Source: Dictyobacter vulcani (lineage in GTDB: Bacteria > Chloroflexota > Ktedonobacteria > Ktedonobacterales > Ktedonobacteraceae). From it: a DNA stretch of 64,000 nt. A model generated the notes under the pieces. It did no database searches, had not been told where the DNA came from, and saw only the letters and a program-made list of their open reading frames with translations. The DNA lies in the NCBI RefSeq assembly GCF_008974265.1, contig NZ_BKZW01000001.1:3968001-4032000 (forward strand). Direction: 5' to 3'. This document shows, piece by piece, positions 50,158 through 58,106 of this stretch. Every line of letters starts with the position of its first letter. The first letter of the stretch is position 1. The position numbers were made by a program, and so were the translations under genes.

Positions 50158-50702
50158 GCGCTACAATCCCTTCGATAGCTACTGTGTTCTCTTGTCCGTT
50201 CCATGCAAGAGAGGTTCGTAGCTGTCTCCGGGCCATCTGTGCTGTGTGGCACCCATGACAAACGTGCCTGTGGGTACATAAACAGCCTGCTGGCGAATAT
50301 GGAAACGCTTTTTCCTTCTGTCTAGTGGAACGGACAACTAACGCTATCAGTAACATGATAGAGTAGTCATGCATACTTGCTGTTGAGTGATGTATCGTTT
50401 ATCATGGTAGCATACTCTGGTGGATTTACTGCAATCATTAGTTGATTCGTTAGTACTATTGGGTCAATAATACGCTGTTCGTGTTACCCCTTCGTTACAT
50501 AGCGGGGGATTATGCCCAAAATGTCTTTCCCGGTATACCATTCAATCGTGTGAGCGAAGTCGCCTGATTGGCTGTATCGTTGCTGCAGACATGATCAACT
50601 TCTCACGGCTGCGATGTGGCGACCTCGCTAGCCGCGAGTGAGCGGCGTTCACGATTGCTTTTAAATAGTAAGCCGGAAAGATTTGAAGGAGTTCATGCTC
50701 CC
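50158..50702. other. divergent intergenic region, ECF sigma/mtnA
   Basis: About 545 bases with no convincing gene. It includes a stretch near 50330-50480 rich in A/T that could hold promoters, and a weak hairpin near 50615-50640 just before mtnA. The first 29 codons of the long mtnA frame are treated as leader. Confidence 0.45.
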
Positions 50703-51812
50703 ATGAATGAGTACAACTTTACTTCACAGGTGCGTACGGTGTGGTGGGAGGAAGCTACCGACGGTCGCGCGGTTGTGCATATGTTGGATCAATCCCTCCT
50801 CCCACAGCAGGTTGTGTATCTACAACTTACCCATGAGCAGCAGGTAGCTGACGCTATCGCGAGCTTAAAGGTTCGTGGCGCACCTGTAATTGGGGTCGCT
50901 GCAGGTTTTGGCATGGCGCTGGCCCTGGCGCGTTTCCTTGAAGAACGGACCGCTGCGCAGGTGGAGACGACTCCAACTGAGATTGAGGCCCATCTCTCTG
51001 AGGTTGGTCAATTGTTGCGCCAGACGCGGCCAACGGCGGTCAATCTTTTCTGGGCGATTGAACGTATGCGGCATTGCGCGCAGCAAGCCTGTAAGGAAGA
51101 CGCTTCGCCACACCATATTGCCGCCATGCTGAAAGCAGAAGCGCATGCTATCGCGGCTGAGGATGTCCAGGCCTGCTGGCAGATGGGACTCTATGGGGCC
51201 GAGTTGATTGCAGACGGGGATACACTATTGACACATTGCAATGCCGGAGCACTGGCGACCACAGGGATTGGCACGGCGCTTGCTCCCATCTATATGGCGG
51301 CTCATACCGGCAAACGCGTGCATGTATTTGTAGATGAAACCCGGCCAATCCTCCAGGGGGCGCGCCTGACCGCATGGGAGTTGCAACAGGAGGGTGTTCC
51401 CCTGACGCTCATTACTGACAATATGGCAGGATATTTTATGCGTCAGAAGAGCATCCAGGCTATCTTTGTTGGCGCAGATCGTATTGCCGCCAATGGAGAT
51501 GTTGCCAATAAGATCGGCACATACAGTGTGGCCGTACTGGCCCATGTGCACCAAATACCTCTGTATGTGGTGGCTCCTTGTTCCACCATCGATCTGGAAC
51601 TTCCTTCTGGTGAGCATATTCCTATAGAGCAGCGGAAAGCAGAAGAGGTAACGACCTTGTATGGGATTCCCATTGCTCCCATGGATGTTGCCGTTGCTAA
51701 TCCCGCGTTTGATGTGACGCCCCATACTTATGTGACGGCCATCGTGACAGAAAAAGGCATTATTCGTGCGCCGTACGGTGAGACATTACGCGCTATTTGT
51801 ACGAAAAATTAA
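50703..51812 (+). CDS. mtnA: S-methyl-5-thioribose-1-phosphate isomerase
   Basis: A 369-residue MtnA of the eIF2B-like fold. ATG 50703 (MNEYNFTSQVRTVWW) is preferred; GAAGGAG lies 11 bases upstream, although the frame opens at 50616. Features: LKVRGAPVIGVAAGFGM, LTHCNAGALATTGIGTALAPI (catalytic Cys), VFVDETRPILQGARLTAWEL and VGADRIAANGDVANKIGTYSVA (catalytic Asp). It converts 5-methylthioribose-1-phosphate to methylthioribulose-1-phosphate in methionine salvage. It is the first gene of the SAM-recycling cluster. No mtnP or mtnK is next to it. Confidence 0.93.
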   Translation: MNEYNFTSQVRTVWWEEATDGRAVVHMLDQSLLPQQVVYLQLTHEQQVADAIASLKVRGAPVIGVAAGFGMALALARFLEERTAAQVETTPTEIEAHLSEVGQLLRQTRPTAVNLFWAIERMRHCAQQACKEDASPHHIAAMLKAEAHAIAAEDVQACWQMGLYGAELIADGDTLLTHCNAGALATTGIGTALAPIYMAAHTGKRVHVFVDETRPILQGARLTAWELQQEGVPLTLITDNMAGYFMRQKSIQAIFVGADRIAANGDVANKIGTYSVAVLAHVHQIPLYVVAPCSTIDLELPSGEHIPIEQRKAEEVTTLYGIPIAPMDVAVANPAFDVTPHTYVTAIVTEKGIIRAPYGETLRAICTKN

Positions 51813-51827
51813 ACCAAGGTAATTAAG

Positions 51828-52463
51828 ATGGATAAAGAGATTGTGCCAGCAGTGGCCCAATATGCCGAAGAGGTCATGGGCACTGAAGGTTTTCGTTATG
51901 TAAGTGCGGTTGTTGCGAACTGCAAAATGTTGGCCCTGGAGCTAGAGGCCCAGGAGGATGAAGAGCCGCCGGCGATTGATCTCGATGCTTTAAGTATCGC
52001 AGGTTATCTTCATGATATTTCTACCGTGGCTCATGGTTTTCAGGACCATCAGGTGAAATCGGCTGAAATGGCGGTCGAATTTTTACAGAGTCAGGAGGCT
52101 CCTGAAGATTTGATCCAAAAAGTGCAACAGGCTATTTTAACGCATACTCAGGTTGCTCAACCTGATCAACAGGATGAACCTGTGACCGAGGGACGCATCT
52201 TGTATGATGCTGATAAACTAGGAAGGTTGAGCGGCCTGGCGGTTGTCACCTCCCTGATCGAGTTTGGAGCTCGTTATCCCAATCGAGCTGTGACTGGTGA
52301 GGTACTGGCGGCAATCTTGCGCCATGTCGAGGAGCGTTTTATTGAGCTCTACCAATCCTTAAACACCGCTCCTGCTCGCAATATGGCACGGGACAAATTC
52401 AACAACGCGATTGCATTTCTTGACGGTGTGATCGAACATCTTAGCGACGCCACACCAGTATAA
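51828..52463 (+). CDS. HD-domain predicted phosphohydrolase
   Basis: A 211-residue HD-superfamily protein. The metal site is AGYLHDISTVAHGFQDHQVKSAE (HD) with a downstream DADKLGRL Asp. It is soluble, with no other domain. It starts 15 bases after mtnA, so it is cotranscribed. In that setting a nucleotide or phosphomonoester substrate in the salvage path is plausible, but the activity is unproven. Confidence 0.85.
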   Translation: MDKEIVPAVAQYAEEVMGTEGFRYVSAVVANCKMLALELEAQEDEEPPAIDLDALSIAGYLHDISTVAHGFQDHQVKSAEMAVEFLQSQEAPEDLIQKVQQAILTHTQVAQPDQQDEPVTEGRILYDADKLGRLSGLAVVTSLIEFGARYPNRAVTGEVLAAILRHVEERFIELYQSLNTAPARNMARDKFNNAIAFLDGVIEHLSDATPV

Positions 52464-52552
52464 TGGTTCTGGAAAATCTGGCGGTGGATAATGAAACTTT
52501 TTGAGCGCTTTTGGGCTCTTAACTTTTAGCACATTTTAAATGGAGGCGAATC

Positions 52553-53497
52553 TTGCCTATTGTTGTTGTGGGCTCTGTAGCCCTGGATACTGTCGAAACT
52601 CCTTTCACCAGGATGGATAACGTCCTGGGAGGAGCCGCATCTTACTTCGCAACAGTTGCATCTCTTTATGATCAGGTGAATATGGTGGGGATTGTGGGAA
52701 GTGATTTTCCTCGTGAACATCTCGACTTCTGGCGTAGCCACTCAGTCAATCTCGCAGGCCTACAAATTCAGGAAGGTAAGACTTTCCACTGGCATGGTCG
52801 TTACCATATGGATATGAATACGCGCGATACCCTGGATACACAATTGGGTGTCTTTGGCGATTTTCATCCCGTGGTACCAGAAGAGTACGCACAAAGTCCA
52901 CTGGTCTTTCTGGCGAACATCCAACCAGAATTGCAGCTAGAGGTCCTTCATCAGACTCCAAATGCCCAATTTACGGTGCTGGATACGATGGAACTGTGGA
53001 TCAATATTGCACGTGACTCGCTGACCGAAGTGATGAAACAGGTGGATGTGCTTCTGATGAGCGAAGAAGAGGTTCGCCAGTATACCAATCAGTCGAGCAT
53101 TCTGACCGGGGTACGGCACTTTTTTAGCCTGGGCTTAAAGTATGTGGTGGTAAAATTGGGGAGCTATGGTGCGCTGCTTTTCGGCGCGGATGGCACCTAT
53201 TTTAGCGCTCCAGCCTATCCCCTGGAAGAGGTCGTTGATCCTACCGGTGCTGGTGATTCCTTTGCCGGCGGTTTCCTGGGTTACCTCTCCATGGTACAGC
53301 CAGAGGCCCCTGGACGATATGCGATTGATGATCTCAAGCGTGCTATCGTGCATGGGAATATTGTTGGTTCTTTTGCCTGTGCTCAGTTTGGCATTGGTGG
53401 TGTGGCTTCGCTGACTATGAAGGATATCGAGACCCGCTACCAGGAACTGGTCAACTACTCTCACTTTGATCCGACCTGGAACAACCAGGCGAAGTAA
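52553..53497 (+). CDS. PfkB-family sugar/nucleoside kinase
   Basis: A 314-residue PfkB kinase starting at TTG 52553 (MPIVVVGSVALDTVETPF), with GGAGG about 8 bases upstream. Features: NVLGGAASYFATVASL (GG switch), a long lid, VVVKLGSYGALLF, and the anion hole/catalytic base VVDPTGAGDSFAGGFLGYL. PfkB kinases phosphorylate ribose, fructose, adenosine and others. Sitting between mtnA and ahcY, it may be an adenosine kinase removing AhcY's product, or a methylthioribose-type kinase. This is inferred from context only. Confidence 0.85.
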   Translation: MPIVVVGSVALDTVETPFTRMDNVLGGAASYFATVASLYDQVNMVGIVGSDFPREHLDFWRSHSVNLAGLQIQEGKTFHWHGRYHMDMNTRDTLDTQLGVFGDFHPVVPEEYAQSPLVFLANIQPELQLEVLHQTPNAQFTVLDTMELWINIARDSLTEVMKQVDVLLMSEEEVRQYTNQSSILTGVRHFFSLGLKYVVVKLGSYGALLFGADGTYFSAPAYPLEEVVDPTGAGDSFAGGFLGYLSMVQPEAPGRYAIDDLKRAIVHGNIVGSFACAQFGIGGVASLTMKDIETRYQELVNYSHFDPTWNNQAK

Positions 53498-53679
53498 TAG
53501 TTTAGATTTGGGATTGTGGGTGTGCGATGTTCAAGATCGCATTTTGACGTACGTGCTGCCGCTTTTGTGCAATAGTCGTATCTGAAGAAATGTTGTAGAA
53601 TATCTTGAGACACTCTTGCGAGCGTTTTTTTGTTGCCCTATGCAATCCTATTTCATTATGGAAGGAATGTTATCAATAC

Positions 53680-54948
53680 ATGACAACTTCAACACATGGA
53701 GATGTAAAAGATCTCTCCCTGGCTCCTCGCGGTAAAGACCGTATTGAGTGGGCTGCTAAAGAGATGCCAGTACTGCGCCTCATTCGTGAGCGCTTTATTA
53801 AAGAGCAGCCACTGAAAGGCCTGCGCATGTCGGGCTGCTTGCATATCACCACAGAGACCGCGAACCTGGCCATCACCTTAAAAGCCGGTGGCGCTGACCT
53901 GGTCCTGTGTGCCTCGAATCCTTTGTCCACTCAGGATGATGTGGCTGCCGCTCTGGTGAGCGAGTATGGAATTCCTACCTATGCCATCAAGGGTGAGGAT
54001 GAGAAAACCTATTATAATCACATCAATGCTGTACTGGACCACAAACCACAGATGACCATGGACGATGGTTGTGACCTGGTTTCGACCCTGCACACCAAGC
54101 GTACCGATCTGATCCCTGAGATCATCGGTGGCCTGGAAGAGACCACCACTGGCGTTATTCGCCTGCATAGCATGGTCAAACAGGGCGTCCTGCGCTTCCC
54201 GGTGCTGGCCGTTAATGATTCTGATACCAAGCATCTGTTCGACAACCGCTACGGTACCGGTCAGAGCACCCTGGATGCCATCATCCGCTCAACCAACATC
54301 CTGCTGGCTGGTCGCACCATCGTCGTCTTTGGCTATGGCTGGTGTGGTCGTGGTGTTGCCTCTCGCGCACATGGACACGGTGCTAACGTGATCGTGTGTG
54401 AGGTTGATCCTACCCGCGCCTTAGAGGCCGTCATGGATGGCTACCGTGTCATGCCTGGCGTTGATGCTGCTGCTCTCGGTGACATCTTCATCACTGTAAC
54501 TGGTGATATCAATGTAATCGACCAGGCGCATCTGGAAAAAATGAAAGATGGCGCTATCATTGCGAACTCCGGTCACTTCAACGACGAGATTAATATTCCC
54601 GCCCTGGAGAAACTTGGTAAGAGCAAACGCCGCGTCCGTGACTTTGTTGATGAGTATACCTATGCCGATGGCCGCCATGTTCACCTGCTTGCCGAAGGCC
54701 GCCTGGTCAACCTGTCCGCAGCCGAAGGCCATCCTGCCAGTGTAATGGACATGAGCTTTGCCAACCAGGCACTGGGTGCAGAGTATGTACTGAACCATGC
54801 CAAGGAGCTTAAGCTTGAGGTTTACACCCTGCCTCAGGAACTGGACAAAGAGATTGCCAGCCTTAAGTTGCATGCCATGGGTATCAAGTACGATACACTC
54901 ACCGAAGAGCAAGCGAAATACCTTAGCTCCTGGGAGTCTGGCACCTAA
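53680..54948 (+). CDS. ahcY: S-adenosylhomocysteinase
   Basis: A 422-residue AhcY. ATG 53680 (MTTSTHGDVKDLSLAPRG) is preferred over the frame opening at 53605. Features: MSGCLHITTETANL, GADLVLCASNPLSTQDDVAAAL, YYNHINAVLDHKP, the NAD motif GRTIVVFGYGWCGRGVA, and the C-terminal NQALGAEYVLNHAKEL. The substrate residues (LHITTETA, NDSDTKHLFDN) are present. It splits S-adenosylhomocysteine into adenosine and homocysteine, keeping methyltransferases active. It lies 180 bases after the PfkB gene. Confidence 0.96.
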   Translation: MTTSTHGDVKDLSLAPRGKDRIEWAAKEMPVLRLIRERFIKEQPLKGLRMSGCLHITTETANLAITLKAGGADLVLCASNPLSTQDDVAAALVSEYGIPTYAIKGEDEKTYYNHINAVLDHKPQMTMDDGCDLVSTLHTKRTDLIPEIIGGLEETTTGVIRLHSMVKQGVLRFPVLAVNDSDTKHLFDNRYGTGQSTLDAIIRSTNILLAGRTIVVFGYGWCGRGVASRAHGHGANVIVCEVDPTRALEAVMDGYRVMPGVDAAALGDIFITVTGDINVIDQAHLEKMKDGAIIANSGHFNDEINIPALEKLGKSKRRVRDFVDEYTYADGRHVHLLAEGRLVNLSAAEGHPASVMDMSFANQALGAEYVLNHAKELKLEVYTLPQELDKEIASLKLHAMGIKYDTLTEEQAKYLSSWESGT

Positions 54949-54989
54949 GTCATAGTTGCCATATGAGTAGTTGCAACCCGCGCTACTCA

Positions 54990-55035
54990 CTATTTTGCTT
55001 ATTGGCTACCTGATGGTGGTCGATAAGCAAAATAG
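54990..55035. repeat. inverted repeat after ahcY
   Basis: CTATTTTGCTTAT (54990-55002) pairs perfectly with ATAAGCAAAATAG (55023-55035). It lies 40 bases after the ahcY stop. No T run follows, so its role as a terminator is uncertain. Confidence 0.6.
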
Positions 55036-55051
55036 AAAATAGCTGCTTCTA

Positions 55052-55081
55052 TTGACATCTGGCCAATCTGTAAAGTACAAT
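55052..55081 (+). promoter_or_regulatory. metK: predicted sigma-70 promoter of the metK leader
   Basis: TTGACA (55052-55057) and TACAAT (55076-55081) with an 18-base spacer. The SAM riboswitch begins about 75 bases downstream and metK follows. The boxes match consensus well and suit the housekeeping-type sigma in this window. Confidence 0.65.
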
Positions 55082-55156
55082 CTAGAGTGATAACAAGCCC
55101 AGAGATGGTAAGCATCCATCTACACATGGACAAATAAATACATGAGTGTAATCACT

Positions 55157-55263
55157 CTCATCAAGAGAGGTGGAGGGAAACGGCCCGATGAAGCCCGGCA
55201 ACCCGCTTGTTTTTAACAAGAAGGGTGCCAATTCCGGCGGTCTATGCTATGCCGCAAGATGAG
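55157..55263 (+). ncRNA. SAM-I (S-box) riboswitch
   Basis: The conserved S-box core is clear: GAGAGGTGGAGGGA, GCCCGATGAAGCCCGGCAACC and GGTGCCAATTCCGGC, closed by P1 (CTCATC at 55157-55162 with GATGAG at 55258-55263). Binding of SAM should favour P1 and the downstream terminator (55284-55308). Without SAM the P1 3' side can pair with CACACCCCC around 55280. The gene controlled is metK, so high SAM should shut its own synthesis. Confidence 0.95.
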
Positions 55264-55283
55264 GGGAATGTGCAAATGTCACA

Positions 55284-55308
55284 CCCCCTGATGAAGAGGG
55301 GTTTTTTT
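55284..55308 (+). terminator. riboswitch-controlled terminator
   Basis: CCCC(C)T, a short loop, then AGGGG and T7. It starts 20 bases after the riboswitch P1 stem. Its left arm can instead pair with GGGGAATGTG around 55263-55272, which overlaps the P1 3' side, giving the antiterminator. Confidence 0.8.
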
Positions 55309-55421
55309 GTGCCTGAACCCCGCAAATAAATTCTCATTTCAGCTTCAGCATAGAATATATATAATCACCTGGCCATACATATGCATGTATCACAAAGTTT
55401 TTTTGAGAAAGGAATGGCCCC

Positions 55422-56684
55422 ATGACGAGTTTCATGCGCAGCCCTAAAACGTTTTTTACCAGTGAGTCGGTGACCGAAGGCCACCCCGATAAACTGTGCG
55501 ATCAAATCTCTGATGCTATTCTGGATGCCATCCTGGTACAGGATCCCATGGCTCGCGTAGCATGTGAGACGGCCACGACTACTGGTCTTGTACTTGTGGC
55601 TGGTGAGATTACTACCTCGGCCTGGATTGACATGTCCGCTGTGGTACGTCAAACAATCGAGCAGGTTGGGTATATCAATGCTGACTACGGTTTCGACTAT
55701 CGCACCTGCGGTGTGACGACCTCGATTGGCAAGCAGTCGCCAGACATTGATATGGGCGTGAGCAAATCCTTAGAGTCCAAAGGCGATAAAGTTGTCCATT
55801 TGAGTGAGGATGAGCTAGAGCGGATTGGTGCCGGCGACCAGGGTATGATGATTGGTTTTGCCTGTAATGAGACCGATGAACTGATGCCAATGCCGATCAG
55901 CCTGTCGCATAAATTGACTCGCCAACTCTCCCAGGTACGCCGTAAATCCTGGAGTGGCAAGGGTCCAATGACCTATTTACGTCCTGATGGTAAAGCACAG
56001 GTTACAGTTCAGTACGAGAAGGGTGTTCCGACTCGTGTTGATACCATTGTGGTTTCTACACAGCACGCAGACTATGTGGATCGTGCCCAGATCCGCCAGG
56101 ATGTGCTTGATTATATTATTAAGCCTGTTATTCCTGCGCATTTGTTGGATGCTGACACCAAAATCTATGTTAACCCAACCGGCCGTTTTGTGACTGGCGG
56201 CCCGATGGGCGACGCTGGCCTGACCGGTCGTAAGATTATTGTAGATACCTATGGCGGTATGGCTCGTCATGGTGGTGGCGCATTCAGCGGTAAAGATCCC
56301 ACCAAGGTGGACCGTTCCGCTGCCTATGCTGCTCGCCATATTGCGAAGAACATCGTGGCGGCCGGCCTGGCGGATCGGGTGGAGTTGCAGATCGCTTACG
56401 CGATTGGCGTCGCTCGTCCGCTCTCGCTGTTCGTTGAAACCTTTGGCACCGGTAAGGTCTCCGATGAAGAGATTATACGCCTGATCAATGAGCATTTTGA
56501 TCTGCGCCCGGCCGGAATCATTCAGGCCTTAAACCTGCGCCGACCAATCTACCAGCCGACCGCTGCCTTTGGACACTTTGGCCGTACCGATGTGGATCTG
56601 CCATGGGAAGCTCTGGACAAGGTGCCTATGCTGCGCAAGGGTGTTGGTGCCAACCTGCAAAATAATGAGGTGGTTTCACAATAA
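55422..56684 (+). CDS. metK: S-adenosylmethionine synthetase
   Basis: A 420-residue MetK. Features: FFTSESVTEGHPDKLCDQISDAILD, GAGDQGMMIGFACNET, RPDGKAQVTVQYE, FVTGGPMGDAGLTGRKIIVDTYGG, GGGAFSGKDPTKVDRSAAYAARHIAKN. All ATP, Met and Mg residues expected of the family are in place. It makes SAM from methionine and ATP. It is preceded by the SAM-I riboswitch and its terminator, and followed by a strong intrinsic terminator. ATG 55422 has AGAAAGGA upstream. Confidence 0.97.
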   Translation: MTSFMRSPKTFFTSESVTEGHPDKLCDQISDAILDAILVQDPMARVACETATTTGLVLVAGEITTSAWIDMSAVVRQTIEQVGYINADYGFDYRTCGVTTSIGKQSPDIDMGVSKSLESKGDKVVHLSEDELERIGAGDQGMMIGFACNETDELMPMPISLSHKLTRQLSQVRRKSWSGKGPMTYLRPDGKAQVTVQYEKGVPTRVDTIVVSTQHADYVDRAQIRQDVLDYIIKPVIPAHLLDADTKIYVNPTGRFVTGGPMGDAGLTGRKIIVDTYGGMARHGGGAFSGKDPTKVDRSAAYAARHIAKNIVAAGLADRVELQIAYAIGVARPLSLFVETFGTGKVSDEEIIRLINEHFDLRPAGIIQALNLRRPIYQPTAAFGHFGRTDVDLPWEALDKVPMLRKGVGANLQNNEVVSQ

Positions 56685-56702
56685 TCCTGGAAGCATTCTG
56701 TT

Positions 56703-56742
56703 GCAGCGCCACTGTCTTCTCAACAGTGGCGCTGCTTTTTTT
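56703..56742 (+). terminator. intrinsic terminator after metK
   Basis: A perfect 13-bp GC-rich inverted repeat (56703-56715 with 56723-56735) with a 7-nt loop and T7 directly after. Confidence 0.92.
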
Positions 56743-56869
56743 GATTCCTTTTTCTGTCGTCGATGGTAATCCTCGCCATTTATTGCCTCTATCAACTATA
56801 ATAAGAGCGGCTACCAGATTGATAGCCGTTTCACATAACATGTATAGTGCAGAAAGGCGGTCCCTCGTA

Positions 56870-58018
56870 ATGGACTTTTCACTCAACGAAGAGCAGATGG
56901 CCATTCGTCAGACGTGTAGAGATTTTGCTGAACAAGAAATTAAGCCAATAGCTGAACATATAGATGCGACAGGCACATTCCCTTATGATCTGGTGCGCCA
57001 GATGGGAGAACTCGGGTTATTAGGGCTTCCTTTTCCAGAGGAATATGGTGGAGCCGGTGCCGATTTCCTTTCGTATTGTCTGGCAATTGAAGAGATTTCA
57101 CGTGGGGATGTATCGGTCGGTATTACCATGGAGGCTCATACTTCTCTTGGCGCAACACCATTTTTTCTCTTTGGTTCACAGGAACAGAAGGAACACTATC
57201 TGAGACCCCTGGCTCGTGGCGAACAATTATGGGCCTTTGGTTTGACCGAACCTGAAGCTGGCTCGGATTCGGGTGGCACCCAGACGCGCGCAGTCCTAAA
57301 GGATGGATCCTGGCATATTAATGGCGCTAAAACTTTTATTACTAATGCTGGTACTGATATGACCGGTGGGGTAACGATTACGGCCATTACTGGCAAAACC
57401 GCCGCTGGTCGTAACGCGATCTCTAATATTATCGTTCCTAAGGGCACGCCTGGTTACGTGATTGGCAATTCCTACAAGAAGATGGGCTGGAAGGCGTCGG
57501 ATACGCGCCCGCTCTCCTTTGAGGACTGTCAGGTCCCTGCGGAAAATATTTTAGGACAGCCAGGGGATGGTTTTAAGCAGTTTCTACGCATTCTGGATGC
57601 TGGCCGCGTGGCTATTGCTGCTCTCTCCGTTGGACTGGCCCAGGCGTGTCTTGACGAGGCGCTGAGCTATGCTCAACAGCGTAAACAGTTCGGACAGTCG
57701 ATAAGCAAGTTCCAGGCTATTCAGTTTAAGCTGGCTGATATGGATATGGAGATCGAGCTAGCGCGTTTGATGTACTATAAAGCGGCCTGGCTGCATATGC
57801 AGGGCAAACCCTATACGCGTGAAGCTTCGATGGCCAAGTTGTTTGCTTCAGAAACGGCCAAGCGTGCAGCCGATCAGGCAGTACAGATTCATGGGGGCTA
57901 TGGATTTATGGATGAGTATCCCGTCTCACGCTACTGGCGCAGTGTCAAAATTAATGAGATTGGTGAAGGAACAAGCGAGGTACAGCGTATGCTGATTGCC
58001 AAGCAGCTTGGTTGCTAA
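56870..58018 (+). CDS. acyl-CoA dehydrogenase
   Basis: A 382-residue acyl-CoA dehydrogenase. ATG 56870 (MDFSLNEEQMAIRQTCRDFA) is the usual start; the longer upstream frame crosses the metK terminator. Features: LWAFGLTEPEAGSDSGGTQTRA (FAD/substrate loop), KTFITNAGTDM, GWKASDTRPLSFEDC, and the C-terminal QIHGGYGFMDEYPVSRYWR with the Glu position in GEGTSEVQRM. It oxidises acyl-CoA to enoyl-CoA, passing electrons to ETF. The downstream enoyl-CoA hydratase (62509) fits the next beta-oxidation step but is not in the same operon. Confidence 0.93.
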   Translation: MDFSLNEEQMAIRQTCRDFAEQEIKPIAEHIDATGTFPYDLVRQMGELGLLGLPFPEEYGGAGADFLSYCLAIEEISRGDVSVGITMEAHTSLGATPFFLFGSQEQKEHYLRPLARGEQLWAFGLTEPEAGSDSGGTQTRAVLKDGSWHINGAKTFITNAGTDMTGGVTITAITGKTAAGRNAISNIIVPKGTPGYVIGNSYKKMGWKASDTRPLSFEDCQVPAENILGQPGDGFKQFLRILDAGRVAIAALSVGLAQACLDEALSYAQQRKQFGQSISKFQAIQFKLADMDMEIELARLMYYKAAWLHMQGKPYTREASMAKLFASETAKRAADQAVQIHGGYGFMDEYPVSRYWRSVKINEIGEGTSEVQRMLIAKQLGC

Positions 58019-58043
58019 GCATTTATCTTACTGGCCAGTATAT

Positions 58044-58090
58044 AAACCAGAAGGACCTGTCGGAATAATTCCGGCAGGTCCTTCTGGTTT
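58044..58090. terminator. bidirectional terminator
   Basis: A long hairpin: 16-bp stem (58044-58059 with 58075-58090), one T-G mismatch, then a 6-bp stem (58061-58066 with 58068-58073). It lies between convergent acyl-CoA dehydrogenase and anti-sigma genes. Confidence 0.85.
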
Positions 58091-58106
58091 GGTTTGCAGT
58101 GATAGA

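Noticed and set aside
54990..55035. The hairpin after ahcY as an intrinsic terminator
   Set aside because: The stem is perfect, but no T run follows on either side, so only an inverted repeat is claimed.
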